A stretch of DNA of 64,000 bases from contig NZ_LXER01000007.1 of the NCBI RefSeq assembly GCF_001654925.1, positions 1 to 64,000 on the forward strand, given 5' to 3'. The notes under the pieces were generated by a model. The model did not search any database, was not told the origin of the DNA, and worked only from the letters and a program-made list of their open reading frames with translations. Positions 18,664-26,963 of this stretch are shown one piece after another; position 1 is the stretch's first letter; each line of letters starts with the position of its first letter. The position numbers were made by a program, and so were the translations under genes. The DNA is from Buttiauxella brennerae ATCC 51605. GTDB taxonomy: Bacteria; Pseudomonadota; Gammaproteobacteria; Enterobacterales; Enterobacteriaceae.

Positions 18664-19155
18664 ATGAACATACTTATTTCTCTGGCATTGACCACCGGTA
18701 TTCTCTCAGGCCTCTGGGGTTGGGTTGCGGTGAGTCTCGGCCTTCTCAGTTGGGCGGGTTTCCTTGGTTGTACCGCGTACTTTGCATGTCCGCAGGGTGG
18801 TATCAAGGGGCTTTTCATTTCTGCATGCACGCTATGTAGCGGTGTACTCTGGGCGCAGGTCATCATTCACGGCAGCGCGCTGGCTCCACACATGGAGATT
18901 CTGGGTTACATGGTGACTGGTGTCGTGGCATTCCTGATGTGCGTTCAGGCAAAACACATGCTGTTGTCATTTGTGCCGGGAACATTTATCGGTGCGTGTG
19001 CGACCTTTGCCAATCAGGGCGAATGGCGAATTGTGGTGCCTTCTTTGCTGCTTGGTTTGGTGTTTGGTTTTGCGATGAAAAACAGTGGGCTGTGGCTTGC
19101 GGCGCGAAGAGCGAAATCTGAAACTCAAGTCATCACTGAGTCTTTATCCGAATAA
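18664..19155 (+). CDS. ycdZ: YcdZ, DUF1097 inner-membrane protein
   Basis: This 163-residue protein is almost entirely hydrophobic, with about five predicted membrane helices beginning at MNILISLALTTGILSGLWGW. It belongs to the DUF1097 family and is strongly similar to E. coli YcdZ. The function is unknown. It ends just before a bidirectional terminator shared with the convergent csgG gene. Confidence 0.92.
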   Translation: MNILISLALTTGILSGLWGWVAVSLGLLSWAGFLGCTAYFACPQGGIKGLFISACTLCSGVLWAQVIIHGSALAPHMEILGYMVTGVVAFLMCVQAKHMLLSFVPGTFIGACATFANQGEWRIVVPSLLLGLVFGFAMKNSGLWLAARRAKSETQVITESLSE

Positions 19156-19158
19156 ATA

Positions 19159-19186
19159 AAAAACCAGCCGAAGCTGGTTTTTTTTT
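19159..19186. terminator. Bidirectional terminator between ycdZ and csgG
   Basis: AAAACCAGC and GCTGGTTTT form a symmetric stem with A runs on one side and T runs on the other, so it can end transcripts from both convergent genes. Confidence 0.9.
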
Positions 19187-19198
19187 GCCTGGTAATTA

Positions 19199-20032
19199 TC
19201 AGGATTCCGGAGGAACAGATAGCTCTCTGTATTTAGCCAGGACCGGGTTATCAACATCTTTCGGATTTTGCAGATCCCACAAGCCGCGGTTAATACCATC
19301 ATTAACCAGATAGATAACACCTGTTTCAATTGCTGACATCAGACACATCATCACCGGTTCGTTGGTGGTGTAACCAATCTCGCCTTCCAGCAGTCGTTGG
19401 TAATCCACGAAACGGAATACCCCGGCCTGCACTTCATAAGACAAAATCGTTTTGCTGGTATTCACCGATGATAAGACTTCACCGGTACTGACGTTTACAA
19501 CACGCAGGTTCACCGCAATTTGGTCCAGTTGGTATTGTGTTTCACCACCGATACCAAAGTACCGTGCGCCAACACCACCCGATTTCACATTACTTTCATA
19601 ACCGATAATCGAGCCTTCAACCATCACGTTTGCCGCAATCAGAGACTGCAAAGGCATACGGTTATTTTCGGCCACGGTCCCATTTTCTTGTGCTGCACGA
19701 ATGATCTTACGTTCGTTTAACAGATTTTGCAGGCCCTGGCGTTCTAGCGGAACGAACCAACGCGAGTCTTTCAAAGCGGTGACCAACATAGAGGTCGCAC
19801 TTTGCGGTACAGCTGTAGAAAAGTTACTTGCTGGGTAGGGTTTAAATTGCCCGGTTTCATCTTGAATATTATAAACCGAGACAAACAATTTACCTTTTGC
19901 TGGTGGTAAATGGGTCAAATCACGATAACTTTGTGCCCGAGGTAATAATGTAGGTTTGGCAGCTTCTTTAGGTGGCGCGGTTAAACAACCACTTAATAAA
20001 CACACTGCTACGATGAGAAGTAAGCGCTGCAT
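19199..20032 (-). CDS. csgG: CsgG, curli secretion channel lipoprotein
   Basis: CsgG forms the nonameric outer-membrane channel that secretes CsgA and CsgB. The 277-residue product starts with a lipoprotein signal ending in LLSGC and continues with the conserved LTAPPKEAAKPTLLPRAQSYRDL segment. The constriction-loop region (SIIGYESNVKSGGVGARYFGIGGETQYQLD) is intact. The length equals E. coli CsgG. It is the last gene of csgDEFG on the minus strand. Confidence 0.96.
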   Translation of the reverse strand: MQRLLLIVAVCLLSGCLTAPPKEAAKPTLLPRAQSYRDLTHLPPAKGKLFVSVYNIQDETGQFKPYPASNFSTAVPQSATSMLVTALKDSRWFVPLERQGLQNLLNERKIIRAAQENGTVAENNRMPLQSLIAANVMVEGSIIGYESNVKSGGVGARYFGIGGETQYQLDQIAVNLRVVNVSTGEVLSSVNTSKTILSYEVQAGVFRFVDYQRLLEGEIGYTTNEPVMMCLMSAIETGVIYLVNDGINRGLWDLQNPKDVDNPVLAKYRELSVPPES

Positions 20033-20072
20033 AATGTTTATCCTTAAATACTTTTTTGTCGTTTAAAGCCCA

Positions 20073-20486
20073 CTAAAAATTAGTAGCGTTATTTTGTAAT
20101 CCTGAAACATCAATTGTTGAAATCTGCCCGGTTTTACGGTCAGTTACGTTAAGTCGTAGCTGCCCATCAACGTTAGCAATATCGACGATAAAGTCGTTTG
20201 TGACCATTCGACCTGGTTTACCGGTATTTATATTGGTCAATAGCCCACCGAGTAGTTGCGACTGAATAGCAGAAGTAAAGTTATCCAGTGCGGAGGGCGC
20301 GGTATAACCAAAATCAGCTGAGCTGGGGTCTTTATAGGAATTCTGAGCCTGCGCCTCATTAAGTAAAAAGGACCCATTATTGGGGTTGCCACCAAAATTA
20401 GGGTTTATAAACTGAAAAGTCATATTTCCTCCCCAGGACAAAGGGGATATCAGCAGTAAAGATAAAACTGCATGAGTGATACGCAT
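20073..20486 (-). CDS. csgF: CsgF, curli assembly factor
   Basis: CsgF is a secreted chaperone-like protein that binds the CsgG pore and localises the nucleator CsgB at the cell surface. The 137-residue precursor has a cleavable signal peptide (ending near SPLSWG). It is followed by the N-terminal pore-binding peptide with [14 protein letters not shown], which is highly conserved with E. coli (138 residues). It lies between csgE and csgG. Confidence 0.95.
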   Translation of the reverse strand: MRITHAVLSLLLISPLSWGGNMTFQFINPNFGGNPNNGSFLLNEAQAQNSYKDPSSADFGYTAPSALDNFTSAIQSQLLGGLLTNINTGKPGRMVTNDFIVDIANVDGQLRLNVTDRKTGQISTIDVSGLQNNATNF

Positions 20487-20495
20487 GACAGCCTC

Positions 20496-20885
20496 CTAAA
20501 ATTCGTCGCTGGTTAAATCACCGGTACTCAATAATGTTTTATCAATTTGCCGGCGTTTAATTGCTTCATCGGTTTGGATCAGTGCAATAGTGACATTTCT
20601 GTCAAAATCACGTTTTGAGGGGAATAAAAAAGCCTGATAAATAACATCCTGATCGACCGTAATGGTTATCCAGCTTCCCCAACGGGCACTGGGCCGCTCA
20701 TTTATCGTTAAGTTTCCGGTAAAACTGCTTTCCCACTTGTCACTAAAGGCACGATAAAACTCATGCCCTACAGAAGAAACGGTGTGATCCGTCAACAATC
20801 CGGGAACTTCCACTTCTACGGCACGTGCGCCCCCAGAGGCGCAAGCGAGTACTGACGCCAGTAGCAAAGCAGTTTGTAATTTCAT
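20496..20885 (-). CDS. csgE: CsgE, curli periplasmic capping factor
   Basis: CsgE is a periplasmic adaptor that caps CsgG and guides CsgA to the pore. The 129-residue precursor (same length as E. coli) has a signal peptide ending around GGARA, followed by [29 protein letters not shown], typical of the family. It begins four bases after the csgD stop codon, so it is translationally close-coupled to the master regulator. Confidence 0.95.
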   Translation of the reverse strand: MKLQTALLLASVLACASGGARAVEVEVPGLLTDHTVSSVGHEFYRAFSDKWESSFTGNLTINERPSARWGSWITITVDQDVIYQAFLFPSKRDFDRNVTIALIQTDEAIKRRQIDKTLLSTGDLTSDEF

Positions 20886-20889
20886 CGCC

Positions 20890-21555
20890 TTATCGCCTGA
20901 GATTATCGTTTGCCCAGGAAACCGCCTGAGTGCGATTTTTTACGGATATCTTCTTGAAAAGGTTATAGAGATGCGTTTTTACCGTGTTTTCACTTATAAA
21001 TAACGACTGAGCGATTTCGATATTCGATGCGCCAATACGCAATTTATTAAGTATTTCCTTTTCACGGTGAGTCAGTAGTGAGGACTCAACATTATTGAAA
21101 CGATAATTCCCTGAGTGATTAATAAGATAGCTGGCTAACTTTTGCGAGAAATAGCATTCTCCATCCATTACACCACGGATACCTTCCACCACTCGTGGCT
21201 CTTCCTCTGACATATAAAACACCCCATTTATATGTGGCCAGTTTTCGATGTCACGAAATTGATACTCTTCAGGAGTGTTCAATAACAACAACTTAATGCT
21301 GTTATGTTTACGACTTAAGTTATCTTGCCAATAGTTAATCAGCTTTTTATCGGCCTCCACCATATCGAAAAGCACCACAACATTACCGACGACATCTTCA
21401 AGAGATCGTTGAATATTATGAAGTTTCCCATTTATAGAGAGTGAGGATTTTAAATGCTGTAATAACGCAGTAGCTTGTAGCGAGGGTTTTGTGATCAACA
21501 ATAACGACTGAGCACTTAACGCCTGACTATTTATTGTATGGACTTCATTAAACAT
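20890..21555 (-). CDS. csgD: CsgD, biofilm master regulator (LuxR/FixJ type)
   Basis: CsgD activates csgBA and other biofilm genes. It has an N-terminal receiver-like domain lacking full phosphorylation chemistry and a C-terminal LuxR helix-turn-helix ([26 protein letters not shown]...[11 protein letters not shown]). I place the start at 21555 (MFNEVHTIN), which matches the E. coli N-terminus and has GGAG at good spacing, giving 221 residues against 216. The difference is a short insertion near residues 8-14 (NSQALSAQS). The upstream in-frame Met at 21585 has no such support. Its target site precedes csgB. Confidence 0.94.
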   Translation of the reverse strand: MFNEVHTINSQALSAQSLLLITKPSLQATALLQHLKSSLSINGKLHNIQRSLEDVVGNVVVLFDMVEADKKLINYWQDNLSRKHNSIKLLLLNTPEEYQFRDIENWPHINGVFYMSEEEPRVVEGIRGVMDGECYFSQKLASYLINHSGNYRFNNVESSLLTHREKEILNKLRIGASNIEIAQSLFISENTVKTHLYNLFKKISVKNRTQAVSWANDNLRR

Positions 21556-22124
21556 GATGAAACTCCATCCGAGTTTGCGCATCAATCAGCTGAATTAACA
21601 GAAAGTTAATTCACCAGAAGTACTGATAGGTGCTGCACTGCTGTGTTTGAAATTAATATAACACTGTCAAATAACGCTAAGTTGCGCCCTGACTTAATGT
21701 GTTAAACAAAATGTTACTGCTGAATTCAATCTAGCGGGTACTAATCTTAAAGCAAGTGTTAAAGCTGTTACGGAATGTAACTGTAGATATTAAAATGTTG
21801 CGATGAGATTTTTTTGATATTTAGTTTTAATACTAAAGTTGTACATTTATTATAAATTGCACAGTTTTATAAATCACACAAATGATTACAACTATATGAT
21901 TTATAATTGTATTTTAGATTTAAATTTGAAGTGATAAGCTCTTAACATATGTAAACGATCAGCGTTACACTCTCACTTTGCCTCTGTCTTAAGAAAACTC
22001 AGCTTCGTGACGATGGTGTCTAAAAATTACTAACAGACTGTCGATTAGCCCAACCAAACGGCAAATCCTGGCTTGATTAATGTGATGATTTTAAAAATTC
22101 ACAAACGAATTTAAAAGAACAATT

Positions 22125-22155
22125 CTAAACCTGTTGTTGTGTTTGGGTTTTTTTT
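22125..22155 (+). terminator. Terminator-like hairpin upstream of csgB
   Basis: CTAAAC and GTTTGG can form a six-pair stem (one G-U) with a ten-base loop, followed by eight T. It lies about 200 bases before csgB and could insulate csgBA from transcripts starting in the control region, or mark an unannotated short RNA. Confidence 0.45.
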
Positions 22156-22202
22156 ATGTAACTCATACTTTGTAATGAGTGGAAATATAAAAATACAACA
22201 TG

Positions 22203-22213
22203 CGGGTGAGATA
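22203..22213 (+). promoter_or_regulatory. CsgD-binding site upstream of csgB
   Basis: The sequence CGGGTGAGATA matches the published CsgD consensus CGGGKGAGNKA at nearly every position and lies 145 bases before the csgB start codon, as expected for the activator site of csgBA. Confidence 0.75.
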
Positions 22214-22357
22214 TTTTAAATGTATCGCCAGACATACTCATTTTCGTAACGCAGAGATAACTTTTCTTCGTTATCGTTAACACAGTAAATATGTCAACGT
22301 AAATATGTGAATGGTTCAGATGTATTTAGTAGAAGCATTTCGGCCCAGGGTGACAAC

Positions 22358-22813
22358 ATGAAGAACAGATCGTTACTTGTGATGTTAGCATTGTTGGGAG
22401 CGCCTGGTTATGTTCTTGCAAATAATGCCGATCTTGCCAGATCAGAATATAACTTTGCGATGAACGAATTAACTCGATCATCGCTAAATCAGGCCGCGAT
22501 TATTGGTCAGGCTGGCAATTATAATAATGTCAACGTTGACCAGCATGGAAGCAAGCAGTTAGCACTGGTCTCTCAGACAGGCTCATCTAACAGAGCTAAT
22601 GTTGAACAATCAGGGAGTTATAATCTTGCTTATATTTCGCAAGTTGGTAGTGCCAACGATGCAGATATTCAGCAAACATCTTCGGGTAATACTGCTTTAA
22701 TTAAACAGATAGGTTCTGGTAATAAAGCAAATATTATCCAAACGGGTACTGGTTATACCGCAGTAGTAGTGCAAGTAAGGTCACAAATGGCAGTCCGTGT
22801 TGTCCAAAGATAA
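22358..22813 (+). CDS. csgB: CsgB, minor curlin nucleator
   Basis: CsgB nucleates polymerisation of CsgA on the cell surface. The 151-residue precursor equals the E. coli length. It has a signal peptide (MKNRSLLVMLALLGAPGYVLA), an N-terminal segment NADLARSEYNFAMNELTRSS and then five curlin repeats with the S/A-x5-Q-x-G-x4-N-x5-Q pattern. The last is the degenerate, basic repeat 5 that anchors it (VVQVRSQMAVRVVQR). The start at 22358 has an AGGGTGAC ribosome site; the in-frame extension to 22307 is unsupported. Confidence 0.96.
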   Translation: MKNRSLLVMLALLGAPGYVLANNADLARSEYNFAMNELTRSSLNQAAIIGQAGNYNNVNVDQHGSKQLALVSQTGSSNRANVEQSGSYNLAYISQVGSANDADIQQTSSGNTALIKQIGSGNKANIIQTGTGYTAVVVQVRSQMAVRVVQR

Positions 22814-22861
22814 TACACTAGCTATTTGGGCTTAAATTATCAATCCGATGGGAGTTTCACC

Positions 22862-23245
22862 ATGAACTTTATTAAAGTAGCAGCAATCGCAGCAGCATTG
22901 GTGGTTTCGGGAAGTGCACTGGCTGGTTCAATCTATCAGAGCGGCCATGGTAGTAGTGGTAGCCATGGTAATTTGGGTGATACCAATCAAGGTCTAACTG
23001 TGACTCAACTTGGTAATTTTAACGGCGCTAACGTTAACCAAAGTTCAAAATCCAGCAGCCTTGATCTACTGCAAAGCGGTAATAATAACCAGGCTAATGT
23101 TGTTCAGGCAAGTACTCGTGCCGACCTGGATGTTAAACAATTCGGTAACTTTAACGGTGCCAATGTGACACAAGCTACAACGGGTGCTTCTGCAGAGGTG
23201 ATCCAGTCTGGCTGGGGTAATCAGGCCAATGTCTATCAGCACTAA
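22862..23245 (+). CDS. csgA: CsgA, major curlin subunit with four repeats
   Basis: CsgA is the secreted amyloid subunit of curli. The 127-residue precursor has a signal peptide (ending SGSALA), a Gly/Ser-rich CsgG-targeting segment (~23 residues) and then only four curlin repeats. These begin LTVTQLGNFNGANVNQ, LDLLQSGNNNQANVVQ, LDVKQFGNFNGANVTQ and AEVIQSGWGNQANVYQ. E. coli CsgA has 151 residues and five repeats. By pattern, the first E. coli repeat is the one missing, while the amyloid-driving last repeat is present and ends at the C-terminus. The frame is open and clean, so this is a natural variant, not a frameshift. Confidence 0.94.
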   Translation: MNFIKVAAIAAALVVSGSALAGSIYQSGHGSSGSHGNLGDTNQGLTVTQLGNFNGANVNQSSKSSSLDLLQSGNNNQANVVQASTRADLDVKQFGNFNGANVTQATTGASAEVIQSGWGNQANVYQH

Positions 23246-23261
23246 CTGCTAATCCAGACAA

Positions 23262-23295
23262 AAAAAGAACAGGGTCTTTATGCCCTGTTCTTTTT
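23262..23295 (+). terminator. Terminator between csgA and csgC
   Basis: AAGAACAGGG and CCCTGTTCTT arms around an eight-base loop, followed by T residues. It should attenuate transcription into csgC and keep csgA expression above that of csgC. Confidence 0.85.
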
Positions 23296-23308
23296 ATTGG
23301 GAGAAACT

Positions 23309-23638
23309 ATGCACACATTACTTTTATTAGTCGCGCTCAGTAATCAGCTGACTTTCGATACCCAGCAGCAGGGCGATATGTACACCATCGTGCCTGTCGC
23401 TACGCTCACTCAAGACTGCCAGTGTTCCTACAAATTCACCGCGCTACGTTCCGGCCAGTCCGGGCAAAGCAACAGCAGCCAAAGCGGGAATATTTTTATA
23501 AAAGCGAATGAACCTGCCAGGCTAACGCGGATGAGCATGAATATCTCTCCTGGAGATAATGTCACCATTACGGTGACGGTGTCGGATGGAAAAGATATCC
23601 ATCTGGAAAAAGAGTGGGCGCCACCGGGTAATGTTTAA
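23309..23638 (+). CDS. csgC: CsgC, periplasmic inhibitor of curli amyloid formation
   Basis: CsgC is a small immunoglobulin-like periplasmic chaperone that prevents CsgA from polymerising inside the cell. The 109-residue product (E. coli 110) has a short signal (MHTLLLLVALSNQ), the CxC redox-like motif in TQDCQCSYKF and the conserved NISPGDNVTITVTVSDGKDIHLEKEW near the end. The start at 23309 follows a GGGAGAAACT ribosome site; the in-frame TTG at 23297 is less likely. Confidence 0.92.
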   Translation: MHTLLLLVALSNQLTFDTQQQGDMYTIVPVATLTQDCQCSYKFTALRSGQSGQSNSSQSGNIFIKANEPARLTRMSMNISPGDNVTITVTVSDGKDIHLEKEWAPPGNV

Positions 23639-23750
23639 TAAATGTTTCGAGTATGTAGATTTTGTTTCATCTATATACCAAAGTTTAACTGTAGTGACCT
23701 ATGTCTTGTGCCGATAACCCTCATACCACTTCAGTTGAGGAGTCCATAGT

Positions 23751-24068
23751 GTGAAAACAGTAAACTTGAAACGTCTCATGTTGTTGCCCGTGCTAGTGCT
23801 CGTTTTCCCTGTACTCAATGCGTATGCCAGCGATGGTGTCATTCATTTTCAGGGCGCTATAGTAGAAGATGGCTGCAATCTGTTGCATCAAGGCCAAGGC
23901 CAGGCGGTTAAATTCTCTTGCCAACAGAACGGCAAACCGGCCGTACAAACGGTCGCATTCAATCAGCTCAATAATTTCACATCCAATAGTGATGCGCCGT
24001 TTTCGACAAAAATGCATTACCTTGATCCCCAACATAAACTGGCTGTTGTGGAAGTCACATACCGCTAG
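23751..24068 (+). CDS. Small secreted protein at the ymdA position, fimbrial-subunit-like
   Basis: This 105-residue protein starts at a GTG with a GAGGAG ribosome site. It has a signal peptide (to about residue 27, AYASDG) and then GVIHFQGAIVEDGCN, which resembles the first strand and first Cys of type 1 pilin domains. A second Cys (FSCQQNG) could form a disulphide. It lacks a full pilin domain, so it is more likely a stand-alone periplasmic protein. It lies where E. coli has ymdA, after csgC, and may be its orthologue. The function is unknown. Confidence 0.75.
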   Translation: MKTVNLKRLMLLPVLVLVFPVLNAYASDGVIHFQGAIVEDGCNLLHQGQGQAVKFSCQQNGKPAVQTVAFNQLNNFTSNSDAPFSTKMHYLDPQHKLAVVEVTYR

Positions 24069-24332
24069 AAACAATGGCCTGCATATTGCAGGCCGTTGAA
24101 ATCGACTCCCCTCTATTCATTCACATTCTGACTTGATACAGCCCGACTTATTTAGGGCATATATTTATTTCACTGCCTTTTTTGTTACTATTCCCCGCCG
24201 TTGGTGAACTCGTCACGCACAAGAGTCCGGCGGCCTGGGGAAAATCCCTTAAATTAAGACTAATTTTATAGTCGGCATGAACCCGAAGAGATATATCTGG
24301 CGGGGCTTCGCAGATGAAGAATGGTACTGAGA

Positions 24333-25055
24333 ATGAAGTTAGCGTTTAACCTTGCCGACTGGCAGGCTTGTGCCCCCGGTTTGTCTGAGAAAGATGAATG
24401 GCAGGCATGGGGAAAAACTACAGCGGATATTACTATTTCAGCGCCACTCGCCAAAAGCCGCCATTTACCGATGATGACCGCACGGCGCCTGGCGTCAGGA
24501 AGCCGCCTGGCGGTGGATTGTGCGCTGGCCATTTTGTCGCGCCAGCAGGTTGATGCACTGGTTTTCTCCAGTCGCCACGGGGAGCTTGAAAAAAACTTCC
24601 GTATTTTGAGTGCGCTGGCAAATAAAGAAAGCCTGTCGCCGACGGATTTTGCCATGTCGGTACATAATTCTGCGGTGGGCAACACAACGATTGCGTCAAA
24701 ACAAGCGTTGGTGTCGTCCTCCGTTTCTGCAGGTTTAGACAGCTTTGCACAGGCGTTATTTGAAGTGGCATCTTTACATCACGCAGGCTACCCGCGCGTG
24801 ATGTTGGTAGATTTCGACGGACTAATTCCTGAGTTTTACCACCCACATTTGGGCGATGAGATACTTAACATCCCGTTTGCCGTGGCATTACTATTGGAAG
24901 CCGGGCCGCAGATTGAGTGTGAAACCGCGCCTCGCAGTACCTCAGATGCCTCTGCTTTACCGCAAGGGCTGGCATTTTTGCATGGTTGGCTTAGCGAAGA
25001 GCGAACTTTCACACTCAACGGGGAACGGATGTCCTGGTGCTGGAGCCGTCAATAA
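24333..25055 (+). CDS. apeC: ApeC, truncated ketosynthase-like chain-length factor
   Basis: This is the first gene of the aryl polyene cluster. The 240-residue product resembles only the N-terminal part of beta-ketoacyl synthases. The stretch around SVHNSAVGNTTIASK and SSSVSAGLDSFAQALFEVA corresponds to the active-site region, but the catalytic Cys is replaced by Ser. In the Xenorhabdus and Acinetobacter systems ApeC pairs with the ketosynthase ApeO. I named the cluster genes from family and order (apeC to apeR). The start at 24333 (MKLAFNLADWQACAPG) is chosen over 24321. Its stop overlaps the next start by one base. Confidence 0.8.
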   Translation: MKLAFNLADWQACAPGLSEKDEWQAWGKTTADITISAPLAKSRHLPMMTARRLASGSRLAVDCALAILSRQQVDALVFSSRHGELEKNFRILSALANKESLSPTDFAMSVHNSAVGNTTIASKQALVSSSVSAGLDSFAQALFEVASLHHAGYPRVMLVDFDGLIPEFYHPHLGDEILNIPFAVALLLEAGPQIECETAPRSTSDASALPQGLAFLHGWLSEERTFTLNGERMSWCWSRQ

Positions 25056-25825
25056 TGTGGCAGCGCATTGAATGGTGCTGGCGCGTATTGATGACCGGCT
25101 GGTTGTTTGTGTTGTTTGGCAGCGGTGGGCTGTTGCTTTCCCTGGTGTGGTTTAACTTGCTGTTACTGTTTGTTCGCGATAATGGCGAACGCCGCGAGAT
25201 AGCGCGTCGCAGCATCTCAGCGAGCTTCCGGTTATTTTTACGCATTGGGCGAGCGCTTGGCGTGTTTGATTATCGCTTTGAAAATTGCGGTCAACTCGCC
25301 AACGATCATGGATGTTTGATTGTCGCCAACCACCCGACGCTGTTGGATTACGTATTTATTGCCTCTCAGGCGCCGCATATTGGCTGCCTGGTGAAGGCCA
25401 GTCTGGTGAAAAATCCCTGTTTCCGTGGCGTGATTCGCGCGGCGGATTACCTGATTAACAGCCAGGGCGAAACATTGCTACCTGAAAGCCAGCAACGCAT
25501 GGCTGCAGGAGAGGCGATACTGATTTTCCCGGAAGGGACGCGCACGCGCCCCGGGCAACCGCTGGTGATTCAGCGTGGTGCGGCCAATATTGCCGTGCGA
25601 AGCGGGTGCGAATTGCGCCTGGTACATATTTATTGCGACCAGCGGTATCTGGATAAACACAGTCGTTGGTATCAAATTCCAAAGCGCAGGCCGATGATTA
25701 CCGTCAGTGTTAAACAACGGATCGCAAGCCAAAGTTTTATGGCAAACGACGACGATGCGCCCGCGCTTGCGGCGCGCCGTCTTAGCCAATATTTAAGTCA
25801 GGAGCTGGTTCCTGACTCTTTTTAA
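25055..25825 (+). CDS. apeD: ApeD, lysophospholipid-type acyltransferase
   Basis: This membrane-associated acyltransferase of the PlsC/LPLAT family has 256 residues. It has an N-terminal hydrophobic segment, the catalytic NHPTLLD (HX4D) motif near residue 95 and FPEGTRTRPGQPL near residue 160. It probably transfers an acyl or aryl polyene chain when the lipid carrier is built; its substrate is inferred, not known. The ATG overlaps the apeC stop (TAATG), which I prefer to the upstream in-frame codon at 25037. Confidence 0.82.
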   Translation: MWQRIEWCWRVLMTGWLFVLFGSGGLLLSLVWFNLLLLFVRDNGERREIARRSISASFRLFLRIGRALGVFDYRFENCGQLANDHGCLIVANHPTLLDYVFIASQAPHIGCLVKASLVKNPCFRGVIRAADYLINSQGETLLPESQQRMAAGEAILIFPEGTRTRPGQPLVIQRGAANIAVRSGCELRLVHIYCDQRYLDKHSRWYQIPKRRPMITVSVKQRIASQSFMANDDDAPALAARRLSQYLSQELVPDSF

Positions 25826-25849
25826 GAGCTTTAAGACTCGGATGGTTAT

Positions 25850-26122
25850 ATGGAATCTCTAGAGACCGATATTAAACAACTCATTATCGACACCCTGAAT
25901 CTCGAAGAGGTGAGTGTTGATGAGATTGAAAGTGAGGCCGCATTATTCGGTAATGACGGTCTGGGCCTTGATTCCATTGATGCTCTGGAATTGGGTCTGG
26001 CGGTTAAAAAACGTTATGGAGTGGTGTTATCCGCCGAAAACGAAGCGATGCGCGAACATTTTTATTCTGTAGCGAATCTTGCCTCCTTTATTAGCAGTCA
26101 AAACCCTGCGCACAGCGCCTGA
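25850..26122 (+). CDS. apeE: ApeE, acyl carrier protein
   Basis: This 90-residue acyl carrier protein has the phosphopantetheine attachment Ser in GLGLDSIDALELG near residue 43. In studied aryl polyene systems one of the two ACPs receives 4-hydroxybenzoate from the ligase ApeH and carries the growing polyene. Its neighbour apeF follows after 19 bases. The phosphopantetheinyl transferase at the end of the cluster is the likely activator. Confidence 0.88.
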   Translation: MESLETDIKQLIIDTLNLEEVSVDEIESEAALFGNDGLGLDSIDALELGLAVKKRYGVVLSAENEAMREHFYSVANLASFISSQNPAHSA

Positions 26123-26141
26123 TTGAAACCACGAGTACGCT

Positions 26142-26390
26142 ATGAATAAAGAAGATATTTATCAGGAAGTCACCGGGTTACTGGTTAAGTTATTTGAACT
26201 GTCTCCAGAACAAATTACCCCGCAATCCCGTCTTTACGAAGATTTGGATCTCGACAGCATCGATGCGGTAGATATGGTCGTACATCTACAAAAACGCACG
26301 GGTAAGAAAATCAAACCGGAAGATTTCAAAACGGTTCGCACCGTACAGGATGTCGTAGACGCGGTTGAGCGTTTACATAGCGAGTCATAA
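26142..26390 (+). CDS. apeF: ApeF, acyl carrier protein
   Basis: This is the second acyl carrier protein of the cluster: 82 residues with the attachment Ser in YEDLDLDSIDAVDMV near residue 40. It is acidic and helical like FabC-type ACPs. The division of labour between ApeE and ApeF is known only from related systems. The next gene starts four bases after its stop. Confidence 0.88.
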   Translation: MNKEDIYQEVTGLLVKLFELSPEQITPQSRLYEDLDLDSIDAVDMVVHLQKRTGKKIKPEDFKTVRTVQDVVDAVERLHSES

Positions 26391-26393
26391 AGC

Positions 26394-26963
26394 GTGCTGG
26401 TAAAACGTGCGCTAAGTATTGCTGGAGGGCTAGCCGTCATCGGCTGGCCCTTTGCCGTCTGGTTGGCACTGTCATATCCAGAATTACACATTCTATTACC
26501 GATACTGGCGCTGTGCTTTGTGCTGCGTTTATGCACGCTGCGCGGCAAAACAGGCGCATTAAGCCGGGCATTTAAAGGGCTGGCGCTTGCGGGAGCGGTA
26601 TTATCGCTCGCCAGTATCTGGATGCGTGAGGCGCAGCTTTTACTGTGGTACCCGGTGGTCGTCAATGTGGTGATGCTGGTGCTTTTTGGCGCGTCGCTGC
26701 TTAGCGGCATGCCGGTCATTGAGCGCCTGGCCCGCATAACAGAAAAGAATCTTCCTCCCGCGGGTGTGCGTTACACCCGCCGGGTGACGCAAGTGTGGTG
26801 CATTTTCTTCATCTTTAATGGCAGCGTGTCGCTTTTGACGTGCCTTGTAGGCAATGTTCACTGGTGGACGCTGTGGAACGCAATGGTGAGCTACCTGCTG
26901 ATGGGCTTGTTATTTGCCTGCGAATGGTTGGTACGCCAACGAGTGAAACGCCGCTATGAATAA
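26394..26963 (+). CDS. apeG: ApeG, integral membrane protein (COG4648 type)
   Basis: This 189-residue protein has about five hydrophobic helices (ALSIAGGLAVIGWPFAVWLAL, LHILLPILALCFVL and others) and a conserved-looking RRVTQVWCIFFIFNG segment. It starts at a GTG four bases after apeF and overlaps apeH by eight bases. It occupies the place of the uncharacterised membrane protein of aryl polyene clusters. The function is unknown; a role in holding the synthesis complex at the membrane is possible. Confidence 0.75.
   Translation: MLVKRALSIAGGLAVIGWPFAVWLALSYPELHILLPILALCFVLRLCTLRGKTGALSRAFKGLALAGAVLSLASIWMREAQLLLWYPVVVNVVMLVLFGASLLSGMPVIERLARITEKNLPPAGVRYTRRVTQVWCIFFIFNGSVSLLTCLVGNVHWWTLWNAMVSYLLMGLLFACEWLVRQRVKRRYE

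Larger units (their letters stand above)
21556..22357. promoter_or_regulatory. csgD-csgB divergent control region
   Basis: This 802-base AT-rich gap contains no credible gene and corresponds to the ~750-base regulatory region of E. coli that integrates OmpR, RpoS, CRP, H-NS and IHF signals. Runs of A/T around 21830-21930 would suit H-NS or IHF binding. A CsgD-type site and a terminator-like hairpin in its csgB-proximal half are listed separately. I did not assign individual promoters. Confidence 0.7.

Noticed and set aside
24069-24332. Search for an ops/JUMPstart (RfaH) element ahead of the aryl polyene cluster
   Set aside because: No GGCGGTAG-type motif is present in the gap.
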